A stretch of DNA of 61,513 bases, taken from positions 1 through 61,513 of the forward strand of contig JALESO010000001.1 in NCBI GenBank assembly GCA_022781925.1. Reading direction: 5' to 3'. Source of the DNA: Lachnospiraceae bacterium. Lineage in GTDB: Bacteria; Bacillota; Clostridia; Lachnospirales; Lachnospiraceae. Below, piece by piece: positions 15,000 through 22,750 of the stretch (position 1 is its first letter; each line of letters starts with the position of its first letter). The translations under genes and the position numbers were made by a program. The notes under the pieces were generated by a model that ran no database searches, was not told where the DNA came from, and saw nothing but the letters and a program-made list of their open reading frames with translations.

Positions 15000-16973
15000 A
15001 TGCGAAGAAAATTCAAAAGACCTCTCACATTTTTACTGGCGTTGCTGCTCCTTTTTTCACTGACCGGGGCATCTGTACAGGCAGAAGAATCTGCGCAAGC
15101 AGGTATTTCTGATTATATGCAGACGGTTGTGATGCAGGAGGATGGTACGCAGAAAGAAGATGATGTGGGAGCGACTGCATCCACGGAAGAAAACGTGCAA
15201 CAGGAGATACCGGAGATAAGTGCGAAGGAGCTGCAACAGGAAGAATCCCAAAAAGAACAGAGTGATAAGACGGATGGAAACGATGCTTTGCAGGAAAAAA
15301 TATCTTCCGAGAATCAAACAGGTGAAACTGTGAATGATTCAGATGAAGAAAAAGATGCACAGAATGCAGCAGAAGCAGATTTATCTGAGACAGAAAATGC
15401 AGATGCTTCAAATGCAGGAACGTATGAAGGTGATATATCTGAAAGGGTATCATCGGGAGTAACGGCTCAGTTGCAGGATGTATCTGGAACATCAGCAACG
15501 GTGGAACCGCAGGCGGCAGGCAGCATCACAGTCGCCATTCAGGATGACATCGAGAATACCGGCACATTGACAGCACAGCTGACCGGTGATGCACCGAATG
15601 GTATTACACTGGAATGGTACAAACATGCGGAAGGGGGCAATACCTGGACAAAGGTGGAACGCCATAAGGTGACCGGTGATTTTTACAACGTGTCTGAGGA
15701 TGGAAGCGCACTGAATGTGGCACTGGATAAAGGTGCCCGCTGTTACTATAAGGTTCAGGTAAAGGATGCTTCCGGTCAGCTGCTGGCGGAATCTGCAGCA
15801 CTTCAGGTCAGCTACTACAATCAGTTGGAAAATGGTGATTTCGAGACACCGGCTACCACAAAGAATACCGGTTATCAGCCGTTCTATTCCAATGGGACCC
15901 CGGGGTTGATATGGAAAACCACTGCCTCGGATGCAGAGATTGAGTATGTCAGTGCTGCCACAGATAAGTATGATAAAAATACCGGAAAGACGCATGCACA
16001 GCAGTCCCAGGATTGGCATAAGGTGGAAGCAGCAGCCAGTGGAACACAGTTTGCAGAGTTGAATGCAAACGAACCGGGAGCCTTGTATCAGGATGTACTG
16101 ACCACGCCCGGAGCAAAGCTGTACTGGAAGCTTTATCATCGGGGACGAGGCACAACAGCCTATGACAACACGCAGACAGATACTATGTATGTGCTGATCA
16201 TGTCCACGAAGCTGGCAAAACAGTACAACGTAGATAATCAGACAGCAGTGCAGGATGTTATCACGAATGTACGGAACAGCACCGGGAAATATCCGGGAGC
16301 ATCTGTGGCCACGATTACGGATGACAATGTGCAGTGGTATTACCATGCAGGAGACTATGATGTCAGTGAAAATCAGTATCTGACCCGGTTTTTCTTTGTA
16401 GCGGGTGCAACTGCTTATGATGGAAGTGGGGACACAAGTGCAAAAAAAGGAACGGTTGGTAATCATCTGGATAATGTGTCTTTCAGTGAGACGTTGCCGG
16501 ATCCGAACCCGGATACCGGACATCTGCAGATCACAAAAACCGTGCGTGGACTGTCGGAGGACAATGCAGCCTCTTACAGTCTGCAGCTGAAGATCACAGC
16601 ACCGGACCAGAAGGTAAAGACGGTAACGTTACATCAGTTCAGCCGGAATGAGGACGGCTCCTATTCCTGCACATACACGGAGACAAATGTTGCGGCAGGA
16701 ACGTATCGGATCGAAGAGATTCTGCCTTCCGGCCTGCCGGATTATCGGGTGGATTCCACCTTTAACGGCGAAGAGGCAACGAAAGGAAATGTCACGGTGC
16801 AGGATCAGAAAACAGCTACAGCTGAGATCGTAAACACATACACTTACGATATTGTATTGCCGCCAACCGGTATCTCGGGGGCAGCCGTTCCGATGGCAGT
16901 CCTGGTCGTGACAGCATTTGGAGCGGGCACGGCATATCTGATTTTTTTCAGGCGGAGAAAACTGTTTCGCTGA
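15000..16973 (+). CDS. Sortase-anchored tip adhesin of the FCT-like pilus (Cpa position)
   Basis: A 657-aa secreted surface protein. Residues 1-28 are a signal peptide (SLTGASVQA). Residues 30-165 are an acidic Gln/Glu/Asp-rich linker and 170-270 an Ig-like strand-rich domain. Residues about 278-500 resemble a jelly-roll carbohydrate-binding domain (LENGDFETP opening, FAELNANEPGALYQ, closing LDNVSFSE). Residues 510-620 are a Cna-B-like domain (HLQITKTVRG ... YRIEEILPSGLPDY), followed by the sorting signal LPPTG, a membrane span and RRRK. It stands where cpa lies in streptococcal FCT loci, and LPPTG resembles the VPPTG motif of Cpa. It has no Cys-Gln thioester domain, so binding would be lectin-like. 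The ligand is unknown. Confidence 0.85.
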   Translation: MRRKFKRPLTFLLALLLLFSLTGASVQAEESAQAGISDYMQTVVMQEDGTQKEDDVGATASTEENVQQEIPEISAKELQQEESQKEQSDKTDGNDALQEKISSENQTGETVNDSDEEKDAQNAAEADLSETENADASNAGTYEGDISERVSSGVTAQLQDVSGTSATVEPQAAGSITVAIQDDIENTGTLTAQLTGDAPNGITLEWYKHAEGGNTWTKVERHKVTGDFYNVSEDGSALNVALDKGARCYYKVQVKDASGQLLAESAALQVSYYNQLENGDFETPATTKNTGYQPFYSNGTPGLIWKTTASDAEIEYVSAATDKYDKNTGKTHAQQSQDWHKVEAAASGTQFAELNANEPGALYQDVLTTPGAKLYWKLYHRGRGTTAYDNTQTDTMYVLIMSTKLAKQYNVDNQTAVQDVITNVRNSTGKYPGASVATITDDNVQWYYHAGDYDVSENQYLTRFFFVAGATAYDGSGDTSAKKGTVGNHLDNVSFSETLPDPNPDTGHLQITKTVRGLSEDNAASYSLQLKITAPDQKVKTVTLHQFSRNEDGSYSCTYTETNVAAGTYRIEEILPSGLPDYRVDSTFNGEEATKGNVTVQDQKTATAEIVNTYTYDIVLPPTGISGAAVPMAVLVVTAFGAGTAYLIFFRRRKLFR

Positions 16974-16992
16974 AAAAAATGCGGATGAATCA

Positions 16993-17070
16993 GGCAGGTA
17001 GCATTTCATAAGGACAATGACAGAAAAGCTGAATCGGGCAGATAGCATTTGGTAAAGACAATGAATGAAA
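16993..17070 (+). repeat. 44-bp-period direct repeat between tip adhesin and sipA-like genes
   Basis: A 34-bp unit at 16993-17026 (GGCAGGTAGCATTTCATAAG and onward) is repeated at 17037-17070 (GGCAGATAGCATTTGGTAAA and onward) with about six differences. It lies in the only sizeable gap between the first two pilus genes. Role unknown; it may be a duplication that changed the sipA translation region. Confidence 0.6.
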
Positions 17071-17098
17071 AAAGGAAAAATGGAAGAAGTATAACGAT

Positions 17099-17671
17099 GT
17101 GGAAGAGATTTTGAGAAGTAGAAGAAATGGAAGGAAAGGAAACAGAAATAGTAAGCGTTCCATGCGCCCGGTTTCTGAAAGCCTGCGCGGGCAGTGGCGG
17201 TGGTTTCTGATCCGTCTGCTGATCCTCATTGGCATTTTATATGTGCTGTTTGGCTGCATATTTGGAATCACCACAGTCAAAAACGAGGATATGGCTCCGC
17301 GGATCAGCGCCGGAGATCTGGTGCTGTATTATCGCCTGGATAAAAAACCGGTGGCAGGGGATGTCATAATCTGTAAAAAAAATGGGAAGCAGTATGTGGG
17401 ACGCGTTGTTGGGAAAGGAGGCGATTCGGTAGAGGTCACAGAGGAAGCAACGGTAAAAGTCAATGGAAGTATTGTGCTGGACCAGAATATTTTTTATGAG
17501 ACACCGCAGTATGAGAGCGAGGTGAAATACCCGCTGCAGCTGCAGGAGGGAGAATGCTTTATTCTGGGAGATCACCGGGAAGGTGCGACAGACAGCCGCT
17601 ATTTTGGCGCGGTGGATACACAGGAGATAAGAGGAAAAATCATCACCGTCATACGACGGAATCAGTTATAA
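17099..17671 (+). CDS. SipA-like inactive signal peptidase (pilus assembly factor)
   Basis: This 190-aa protein has the type I signal peptidase fold: a basic N-terminus, one membrane anchor (about 36-57) and boxes B to E. Box E (LGDHREGATDSRYFG) is intact. The catalytic Ser of box B is Asp64 (KNEDMAPRI instead of SMxP), and the catalytic Lys of box D is Gly101 (QYVGRVVG instead of YVKRVVG). It therefore should not cleave peptides. From memory, S. pyogenes SipA, needed for pilus assembly but not a protease, has the same Ser-to-Asp and Lys-to-Gly changes. The GTG start at 17099 follows GGAAGAAG. The gene lies directly before the shaft pilin, as sipA does in FCT loci. Confidence 0.87.
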   Translation: MEEILRSRRNGRKGNRNSKRSMRPVSESLRGQWRWFLIRLLILIGILYVLFGCIFGITTVKNEDMAPRISAGDLVLYYRLDKKPVAGDVIICKKNGKQYVGRVVGKGGDSVEVTEEATVKVNGSIVLDQNIFYETPQYESEVKYPLQLQEGECFILGDHREGATDSRYFGAVDTQEIRGKIITVIRRNQL

Positions 17672-17687
17672 AGGAAGGTAAAAGAGT

Positions 17688-18785
17688 ATGAAAAATAGAG
17701 TGATCGGATGTGTATCTGCAATGACAATGGCAGGAGTAATGGCTTTTGGAGGATTTCAGGTTCCGGCAATGGCAGCCACCGGGGACAACGATGGAGTAAT
17801 CCAGTTCCAGAAAGTGTTGGAAATGCAGAATGCAGCAGGTGCCAGCGTACCAGATGTGACCTATACTTATACGATTGTTCCGGGAACCGGAATCGGAGCG
17901 ACAGCCACTTCACCGGAGGTCAAACCGGGTGTCGGTACACCGACTGTTTCGGATGTATCTTACACAAATGCAGATACGATCACAGCGCAGGAAGTGGCAA
18001 AAACCGGATCCATTACATTCCCGGAGGGAACCTTTACCGCACCGGGTATTTACCGCTATGTACTGACGGAAAGTGCAAACTCAAATACCGATATCACCGA
18101 TGTAGACGGCAATGTACGATATGTGGATGTCTATGTGGTAAATGATGATGTAAACGGCGGCTACAAAATCAATGCTTCCGTATTTACCGAGGCGGCCGTG
18201 ACACCGACCTTTGATGAGAATAACCGGGCACAGTACGGTGACAAAAACGATGAGATCACAGATAAGTATCAAACCTATGAGCTGAGTCTGGATAAGGTCG
18301 TTGAAGGAAATATGGGTGACAAGAACCGTAAATTTAATTTTACGATCAACTTCAGTGGCCCTGCGAATGCATCGTTTACCTTTGGCGATGAGACCGTTAC
18401 GCTGGATGGCAGAGGAAACGGTTCTGTGAGCCTTGCACTGTCACATACAGATGTAGCTGCGGAGATCACAGGTATTCCGTCCACGGTTACTTATACGGTG
18501 ACAGAGAACCTGAACAGCTCGGAAGGTTATGATACTGGTTTTGCGGTAGCAAAAGGAACTGGTGCTGCTCAGACAGTGGCAAAAGATGAGACTGCAAGTG
18601 ATGCTACGAAAGTGACGGCAACGGAGCAGACCATGACAAAAGCAGACAATGCGGTAACGGTAACCAATACCCGTGTAACCCCATCTCCGACCGGTGTAAT
18701 GCTGAGTGTGACACCGTATGCGTTACTGGCAGGTTTGGCTTCTGCCCTGGGTGCGCTGTTCTTTCGCAGAAAAAAATTATCTTAA
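17688..18785 (+). CDS. FctA-like major shaft pilin
   Basis: A 365-aa secreted pilin with a signal peptide ending AMA (about residue 29). Two FctA-type isopeptide domains follow: about 37-165 (VIQFQKVLEMQN ... GIYRYVLTES) and about 195-325 (YELSLDKVVEGNMGDKNRKF ... VTYTVTENL). Each has the strand Lys and Glu expected for internal Lys-Asn bonds. The sorting signal is PSPTG (xxPTG rather than LPxTG), then a hydrophobic span and RRKK. Streptococcal T-antigen pilins likewise carry an xVPTG motif read by a class B-type pilus sortase, and such a sortase gene follows here. A GGAAGG ribosome site precedes the ATG. Confidence 0.88.
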   Translation: MKNRVIGCVSAMTMAGVMAFGGFQVPAMAATGDNDGVIQFQKVLEMQNAAGASVPDVTYTYTIVPGTGIGATATSPEVKPGVGTPTVSDVSYTNADTITAQEVAKTGSITFPEGTFTAPGIYRYVLTESANSNTDITDVDGNVRYVDVYVVNDDVNGGYKINASVFTEAAVTPTFDENNRAQYGDKNDEITDKYQTYELSLDKVVEGNMGDKNRKFNFTINFSGPANASFTFGDETVTLDGRGNGSVSLALSHTDVAAEITGIPSTVTYTVTENLNSSEGYDTGFAVAKGTGAAQTVAKDETASDATKVTATEQTMTKADNAVTVTNTRVTPSPTGVMLSVTPYALLAGLASALGALFFRRKKLS

Positions 18786-18863
18786 GCAGTCAAAATGGAA
18801 TCGACAGGAAACGGAAGAGTTAAAAAAGCAGCATCAGAACATGAAAAAGAACAGTGATATAAA

Positions 18864-19718
18864 ATGACAGGAAGCAGGGAATTACAAACAAAAACGAAAC
18901 AACTGGAAAAAGTAAAGATGCAGAATGTGGATGCAGAAGCATCAGACAGCCGCAGAATAACAATTGCAGAAAAGCTGCTACGGTTTGCGAACCGTGCGCT
19001 GAGCATTTTCGCAGCCTGCCTTATGGCGGTACTGTTTCTGTATGGAGGCTATTCGTTATGGGATACCTGGCGCATTTATCACAGTGCTTTTGTGGATGAT
19101 GAACTGATGAAACTGAAACCTGTAAAGGGGGAGGATACCAATCCCTCTTTACAGGATCTGCAGAACATCAATGCAGATGTCTGTGCCTGGCTGACGATTG
19201 ATGATACCAGCATCGATTATCCGGTGGTCCGTGGAAAAGACGATATGGAATATGTCAACAAAGATGTCTACGGCAATTTTGCACTGTCCGGATCTGTTTT
19301 TCTGCGCAGTGCAAATCAGCCGGATTTCTCGGATCCGTATAATCTGATCTACGGACACCATATGAGCAACGGAGCCATGTTTGGTGATGTGGTGGAATTT
19401 ACGGACGAGGCATATTTTGCGGCACATCAGACCGGTACGTTGTATCTGCCGGAAGAAACCAGAGCAATCACAATCTTTGCCTGTGTGGAGACCGATGCCA
19501 CAGACAGTCAGATTTATGGCTATATCGCAGAGCCGGATACCGCCGGTCTGATGCAGCAGCTTCTGGCCTATGTGCAGGAGCATGCCGTGCAGTATCGGGA
19601 TGTCGGGGTGACAGCGGATGACTCCATTGTGGCATTGTCCACCTGCGCAGAGTCTGCCACAAACGGAAGGGTGGTGTTATTCGGAAAAATGGAAAGGAGG
19701 TGCGGGAGAAACACATGA
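18864..19718 (+). CDS. Class B sortase (pilus polymerase of the FCT-like locus)
   Basis: A 284-aa membrane-anchored transpeptidase that would join the shaft pilins. One span lies at about 43-64. The class B domain runs from about 95 (NPSLQDLQNINADVCAWL) and includes IDYPVVRG, IYGHHM with catalytic His165, STCAE with nucleophile Cys261 and NGRVVLFG with Arg269. The class B form is telling: only FCT-type pili use a SrtB-like enzyme as pilus polymerase, whereas most Gram-positive pili use class C. It overlaps the next gene by 4 bp (ATGA). Confidence 0.92.
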   Translation: MTGSRELQTKTKQLEKVKMQNVDAEASDSRRITIAEKLLRFANRALSIFAACLMAVLFLYGGYSLWDTWRIYHSAFVDDELMKLKPVKGEDTNPSLQDLQNINADVCAWLTIDDTSIDYPVVRGKDDMEYVNKDVYGNFALSGSVFLRSANQPDFSDPYNLIYGHHMSNGAMFGDVVEFTDEAYFAAHQTGTLYLPEETRAITIFACVETDATDSQIYGYIAEPDTAGLMQQLLAYVQEHAVQYRDVGVTADDSIVALSTCAESATNGRVVLFGKMERRCGRNT

Positions 19719-20470
19719 AACAGAAAGATATGAGCCGGACAAAAGGGATGCAGTACAAATCCGGGAAACTGGATTATGGGATTGTTGAAAAGATCAGTGA
19801 GAGTAAAAAACGAGGCGTCCTGCTGCTGGCGCTGGTTCTGACATTCTGGTTTGTTCTGCTGACAGCACTGCCTGTCCTGGCAGCGGAGAGAACCTGCATG
19901 GTATCTGTTCCGGTGTCGGTACAGCTGACAGGAACTGCAGGCAGCGGACAGACACAGAATACTCCGGTTTTTACCGTGGTAATGGAAGCTGAAAATGACC
20001 GGAAGGAGCTTCCCATGCCGGAGCAGAACCAGATACAGATCGGAGCGAATGGGAGCGGAACATTCGACTCCATTCTGTATACAACGCCGGGGGATTATCA
20101 GTATCGGATCCGCCAGATCGCCGGAAATGATCAGGATATCGTGTATGATACCACAGAATACGATGTGACCGTGCGTGTCCTGAATGCGGAAGACGGCGGG
20201 CTGGAAGCAGAGGTGTGGGCGATAAAGCCCGGACAGTCAGAGAAGCAGAGCAGGATTGTTTTCCGGAATGAGTGGAAAACAGCGACGACACCGGGAACTG
20301 TGCAGGAACCGGTACAGACCGGTACCACAACCACGACGACTACTATGCGGACACCAAAAACCGGTGATATGCAGAATCCGACACTTTACGTGATTGTAAT
20401 GATCATTGCAGCCGGAACAGCTATCGGTGTTAGTTTATATCGTAAGTATAAAAAGAAAGAAGAACTGTAA
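19715..20470 (+). CDS. FctB-like minor (basal) pilin
   Basis: A 251-aa protein with a signal or anchor span at about 33-55 (GVLLLALVLTFWFVLLTALP, ending VLAA). One FctA-type domain follows at about 60-200 (CMVSVPVSVQLTG, TPGDYQYRIRQ, YDVTVRVLNAE). A Thr-rich linker (TGTTTTTTTMRTPK), a TPKTG sorting motif, a hydrophobic span and a KKKEEL tail end it. In FCT loci the small last pilin anchors the fibre to the wall. ATG 19715 is coupled to the sortase stop; AAGGAGG lies 14 nt upstream, so the GTG at 19700 directly after it is unlikely. It ends the locus, and a nested hairpin follows. Confidence 0.82.
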   Translation: MKQKDMSRTKGMQYKSGKLDYGIVEKISESKKRGVLLLALVLTFWFVLLTALPVLAAERTCMVSVPVSVQLTGTAGSGQTQNTPVFTVVMEAENDRKELPMPEQNQIQIGANGSGTFDSILYTTPGDYQYRIRQIAGNDQDIVYDTTEYDVTVRVLNAEDGGLEAEVWAIKPGQSEKQSRIVFRNEWKTATTPGTVQEPVQTGTTTTTTTMRTPKTGDMQNPTLYVIVMIIAAGTAIGVSLYRKYKKKEEL

Positions 20471-20545
20471 AGGTTCAGGAGAAAACAGTAATATTTGCAG
20501 AGTGTTAATAAGCGGTCTCGATAAAAAGATTTATGTGTAGATAAA

Positions 20546-20608
20546 GAAAAAGGAAGCACTTTCCCTGGAAGGCGATTGTTAGCCGACAGGGTAAGTGCTT
20601 CCTTTTTC
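20546..20608 (-). terminator. Nested-hairpin terminator, copy C (between convergent genes)
   Basis: A perfect 16-bp outer stem GAAAAAGGAAGCACTT/AAGTGCTTCCTTTTTC encloses CCCTG/CAGGG and the core GCGATTGTTAGC (20572-20583), the reverse complement of GCTAACAATCGC. The core therefore reads on the minus strand, in line with yitT. A- and T-tracts on both flanks should let it terminate both the pilus operon and yitT. Confidence 0.82.
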
Positions 20609-20647
20609 GATTTACAAAACCTACCGAGATAACGAGAGAACACATGC

Positions 20648-21526
20648 TCAATCGTTCGGCTTATAATAGAAATGTCCAAACAGCCGCTCGGTTTTCACCA
20701 CATTGATAAAGGCATTCGGATCCGCTTCCTTCACCGCTTTCCGGACTTTTTTACTCTCAGCGCTGGAGACCACAGAGTACACCACCTGGCGTTCCGTGTG
20801 TTCATAAGGACCCTCGCCATCCAGGATCGTGGCACCGTGATTGGTCGCTTTTGATATGGCCTGATATACCTGTTCTCCATGATTGGTGACGATGAAAAAT
20901 GTCTCCTGCTGATATTTTTTATACAGCGCATGCAGTACCTGAGTGGATGCAAACTGGAAAATAATGGAGTAGAGCGCCTTGTCCCATCCAAACATAAATC
21001 CGGCTGCCACCAGAATGACAGCATTCAGTCCGAGAATGATATTAAAGGCATCCATGCCTTTTTTCTCTGACAGATAGATGGAGATGAAATCAGTTCCCCC
21101 GGTGGTGGAACCCATCAGCAGACAGAGACTGATGGCAAAACCATTGATGATGCCGCCGAAGATACTGATCAGCAGTACATCTGAGGTGATGGCGATGCCC
21201 GGGATCACATCCGTAAGCACACTGGTCAGCACAATGCACAGACAGGAGTAAAGGGTAAATTTTTTCCCGATAAAACGAAATCCAATGTAAATCGGAATCG
21301 CATTCAGGATCACGTTGATCACAGTATAAGGGAGCGCCAGTCCGAGGTACATCTGGGCACCACGCTGGATCAGCAGGGAAAGTCCGGTAGCGCCGCCCGG
21401 ATACAGACCGCCGGTGCGGACAAAGGACTTGATATTCAATGCCATCAGCACAGAGGCGAGGCATACGACCAGAAGCCGTTTCAGATCTTTTTTTAAATCA
21501 AATTTCAAAATAAATTCCTCCTTCAT
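20648..21526 (-). CDS. YitT-family membrane protein
   Basis: A 292-aa member of the YitT family, found throughout Firmicutes with unknown function. Five or six hydrophobic spans fill residues about 15-200, including the conserved FVRTGGLYPGGATGLSLLIQ and GSTTGGTDFISIYLSEKKGM segments. A cytoplasmic DUF2179 domain (TFFIVTNHGEQVYQAIS to the end) follows, thought to bind a small ligand. Length is typical. It is monocistronic, convergent with the pilus locus, and read on the minus strand behind a GGAGGAATT ribosome site. Confidence 0.9.
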   Translation of the reverse strand: MKEEFILKFDLKKDLKRLLVVCLASVLMALNIKSFVRTGGLYPGGATGLSLLIQRGAQMYLGLALPYTVINVILNAIPIYIGFRFIGKKFTLYSCLCIVLTSVLTDVIPGIAITSDVLLISIFGGIINGFAISLCLLMGSTTGGTDFISIYLSEKKGMDAFNIILGLNAVILVAAGFMFGWDKALYSIIFQFASTQVLHALYKKYQQETFFIVTNHGEQVYQAISKATNHGATILDGEGPYEHTERQVVYSVVSSAESKKVRKAVKEADPNAFINVVKTERLFGHFYYKPND

Positions 21527-21575
21527 ATAGCAAATTCATTATTATACACAGAGAAACATTTTTGTACAGTAAAAG

Positions 21576-22481
21576 TTAAAAATGTTCCGGATGTTCCTGC
21601 ATATATTCCCGGAAAACTTCCAGAAACAGCGGCACCGCCGGATTGGTTATTTCGTGTTCCCATGCAATGGCCAGATCCAGTGTATCGTTGCTTCCATCCA
21701 GCAAAGTGAAAGCCAGATTATTGGCATGCATATAGCTGCGGCTCCGATAAGGCAGAATGGAAATACCGGTACCTGCTTCCACTGCCTGAAGCAGATTTTC
21801 GTACAGATCAAACTGTTCCGTGATGCGGGGATGGAATCCAATCTGCGCACACAACTCCATAATCCGCTGGTTCATATATTTGGCATGATCCGGATGAAAA
21901 ACCAGAAACGGTTCACTGGCCAGCTTGTCATAATCCAGAATCATTTTCTGCAGCGCCGGGTGATCTTTCCGGGTAACCAGACAGAAGGAATCCGACTGGA
22001 TTTTTTTGACATCCAGAGAGGCAATCTGCTGCAGATCCGGCATCATGGAAAAATAGATATCCGCATCCTGACGGGCGGCGGATTCTGAAATCTGCAAAGC
22101 GTCCTGCCGTATCAGCTTGATTTTTACATGCGGATATCGGATGTGGAACTGATTCACGACATCCGGCAAAAACTGATGAGTGGGAGCGGACAGATGACTG
22201 ATGCGCAGTACGGAAGGCTGCTCTTTTGCCAGTGCCAGTTTCTGCTTTGCCTGCTCCATGGCATCCAGAATGGATTTTGCATCTTCGAGAAAGAGCTCGC
22301 CGCTGTCTGTCAGGGTAACTTTTTTTGTATTTCGGACAAAAAGCTCCGTGTCCAGTTCCTTCTCCAGCATTTTGATCTGATGGCTGATGGCGGGCTGGGT
22401 CAGATAAAAATCCTGAGCTGCCCGGGAAAAGTTGCGGTATTTGGCTACGGCAATGAAATAGGCCAGTTGTTTCTGATCCAT
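21576..22481 (-). CDS. LysR-family transcriptional regulator
   Basis: A 301-aa regulator with the LysR winged HTH at 1-60 (YFIAVAKYRNFSRAAQDFYL, then TQPAISHQIKMLEKEL) and a two-lobed effector domain from about 90 on. It is divergent from the flavoprotein/OYE operon, and the 269-bp gap between them contains interleaved inverted repeats. The standard inference is that it activates that operon in response to its substrate and represses itself. The effector is unknown. Confidence 0.92.
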   Translation of the reverse strand: MDQKQLAYFIAVAKYRNFSRAAQDFYLTQPAISHQIKMLEKELDTELFVRNTKKVTLTDSGELFLEDAKSILDAMEQAKQKLALAKEQPSVLRISHLSAPTHQFLPDVVNQFHIRYPHVKIKLIRQDALQISESAARQDADIYFSMMPDLQQIASLDVKKIQSDSFCLVTRKDHPALQKMILDYDKLASEPFLVFHPDHAKYMNQRIMELCAQIGFHPRITEQFDLYENLLQAVEAGTGISILPYRSRSYMHANNLAFTLLDGSNDTLDLAIAWEHEITNPAVPLFLEVFREYMQEHPEHF

Positions 22482-22530
22482 AAGTACCTCCGGTCTGCGT
22501 GTATGCTCACTTTTTTACAGACAAATTATT

Positions 22531-22648
22531 TTGATAAAAATATTTGCATAAATATCATGTCGAAATCAGTTATAAAAAATATTTATCAATTATGCAAAAA
22601 TATCTGAATTTCACAAATGAAAATTCTCATGTTACAATCAATGTAACA
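22531..22648. promoter_or_regulatory. Operator cluster between lysR and the flavoprotein operon
   Basis: There are two interleaved inverted repeats: TTGATAAAAATATT (22531-22544) with AATATTTATCAA (22578-22589), and TTTGCATAA (22543-22551) with TTATGCAAA (22590-22598). A separate palindrome TGTTACA-N5-TGTAACA follows at 22630-22648. The first pair are plausible LysR sites; the last looks like a site for a second regulator near the transcription start. Confidence 0.5.
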
Positions 22649-22670
22649 CAAAAAAGGTTAGGTGTAAACG

Positions 22671-22723
22671 AAAAACATGCAGGCATCAGGCCAGGTACTT
22701 CCCTACCGAAAGGCATGTTTTTT
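22671..22723 (+). promoter_or_regulatory. Leader hairpin with T-tract upstream of the flavoprotein gene
   Basis: AAAACATGC pairs with GCATGTTTT and ends in six T residues, so it is an intrinsic-terminator shape 28 bp before the start codon. The interior (GGCCAGGTACTTCCCTACC) can fold further. This suggests attenuation in the leader. No known riboswitch consensus was recognized. Confidence 0.45.
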
Positions 22724-22750
22724 GGTTGCGATTCAGAAGGAGGAAATGGT

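Noticed and set aside
17099-17671. Active type I signal peptidase (LepB) for general secretion.
   Set aside because: The Ser and Lys of the catalytic dyad are Asp64 and Gly101; the gene sits inside a pilus operon.
22671-22723. Known riboswitch upstream of the flavoprotein gene.
   Set aside because: The interior does not match the THF, ZTP, FMN, fluoride, guanidine or c-di-GMP consensus as I know them; only a terminator-like hairpin is supported.
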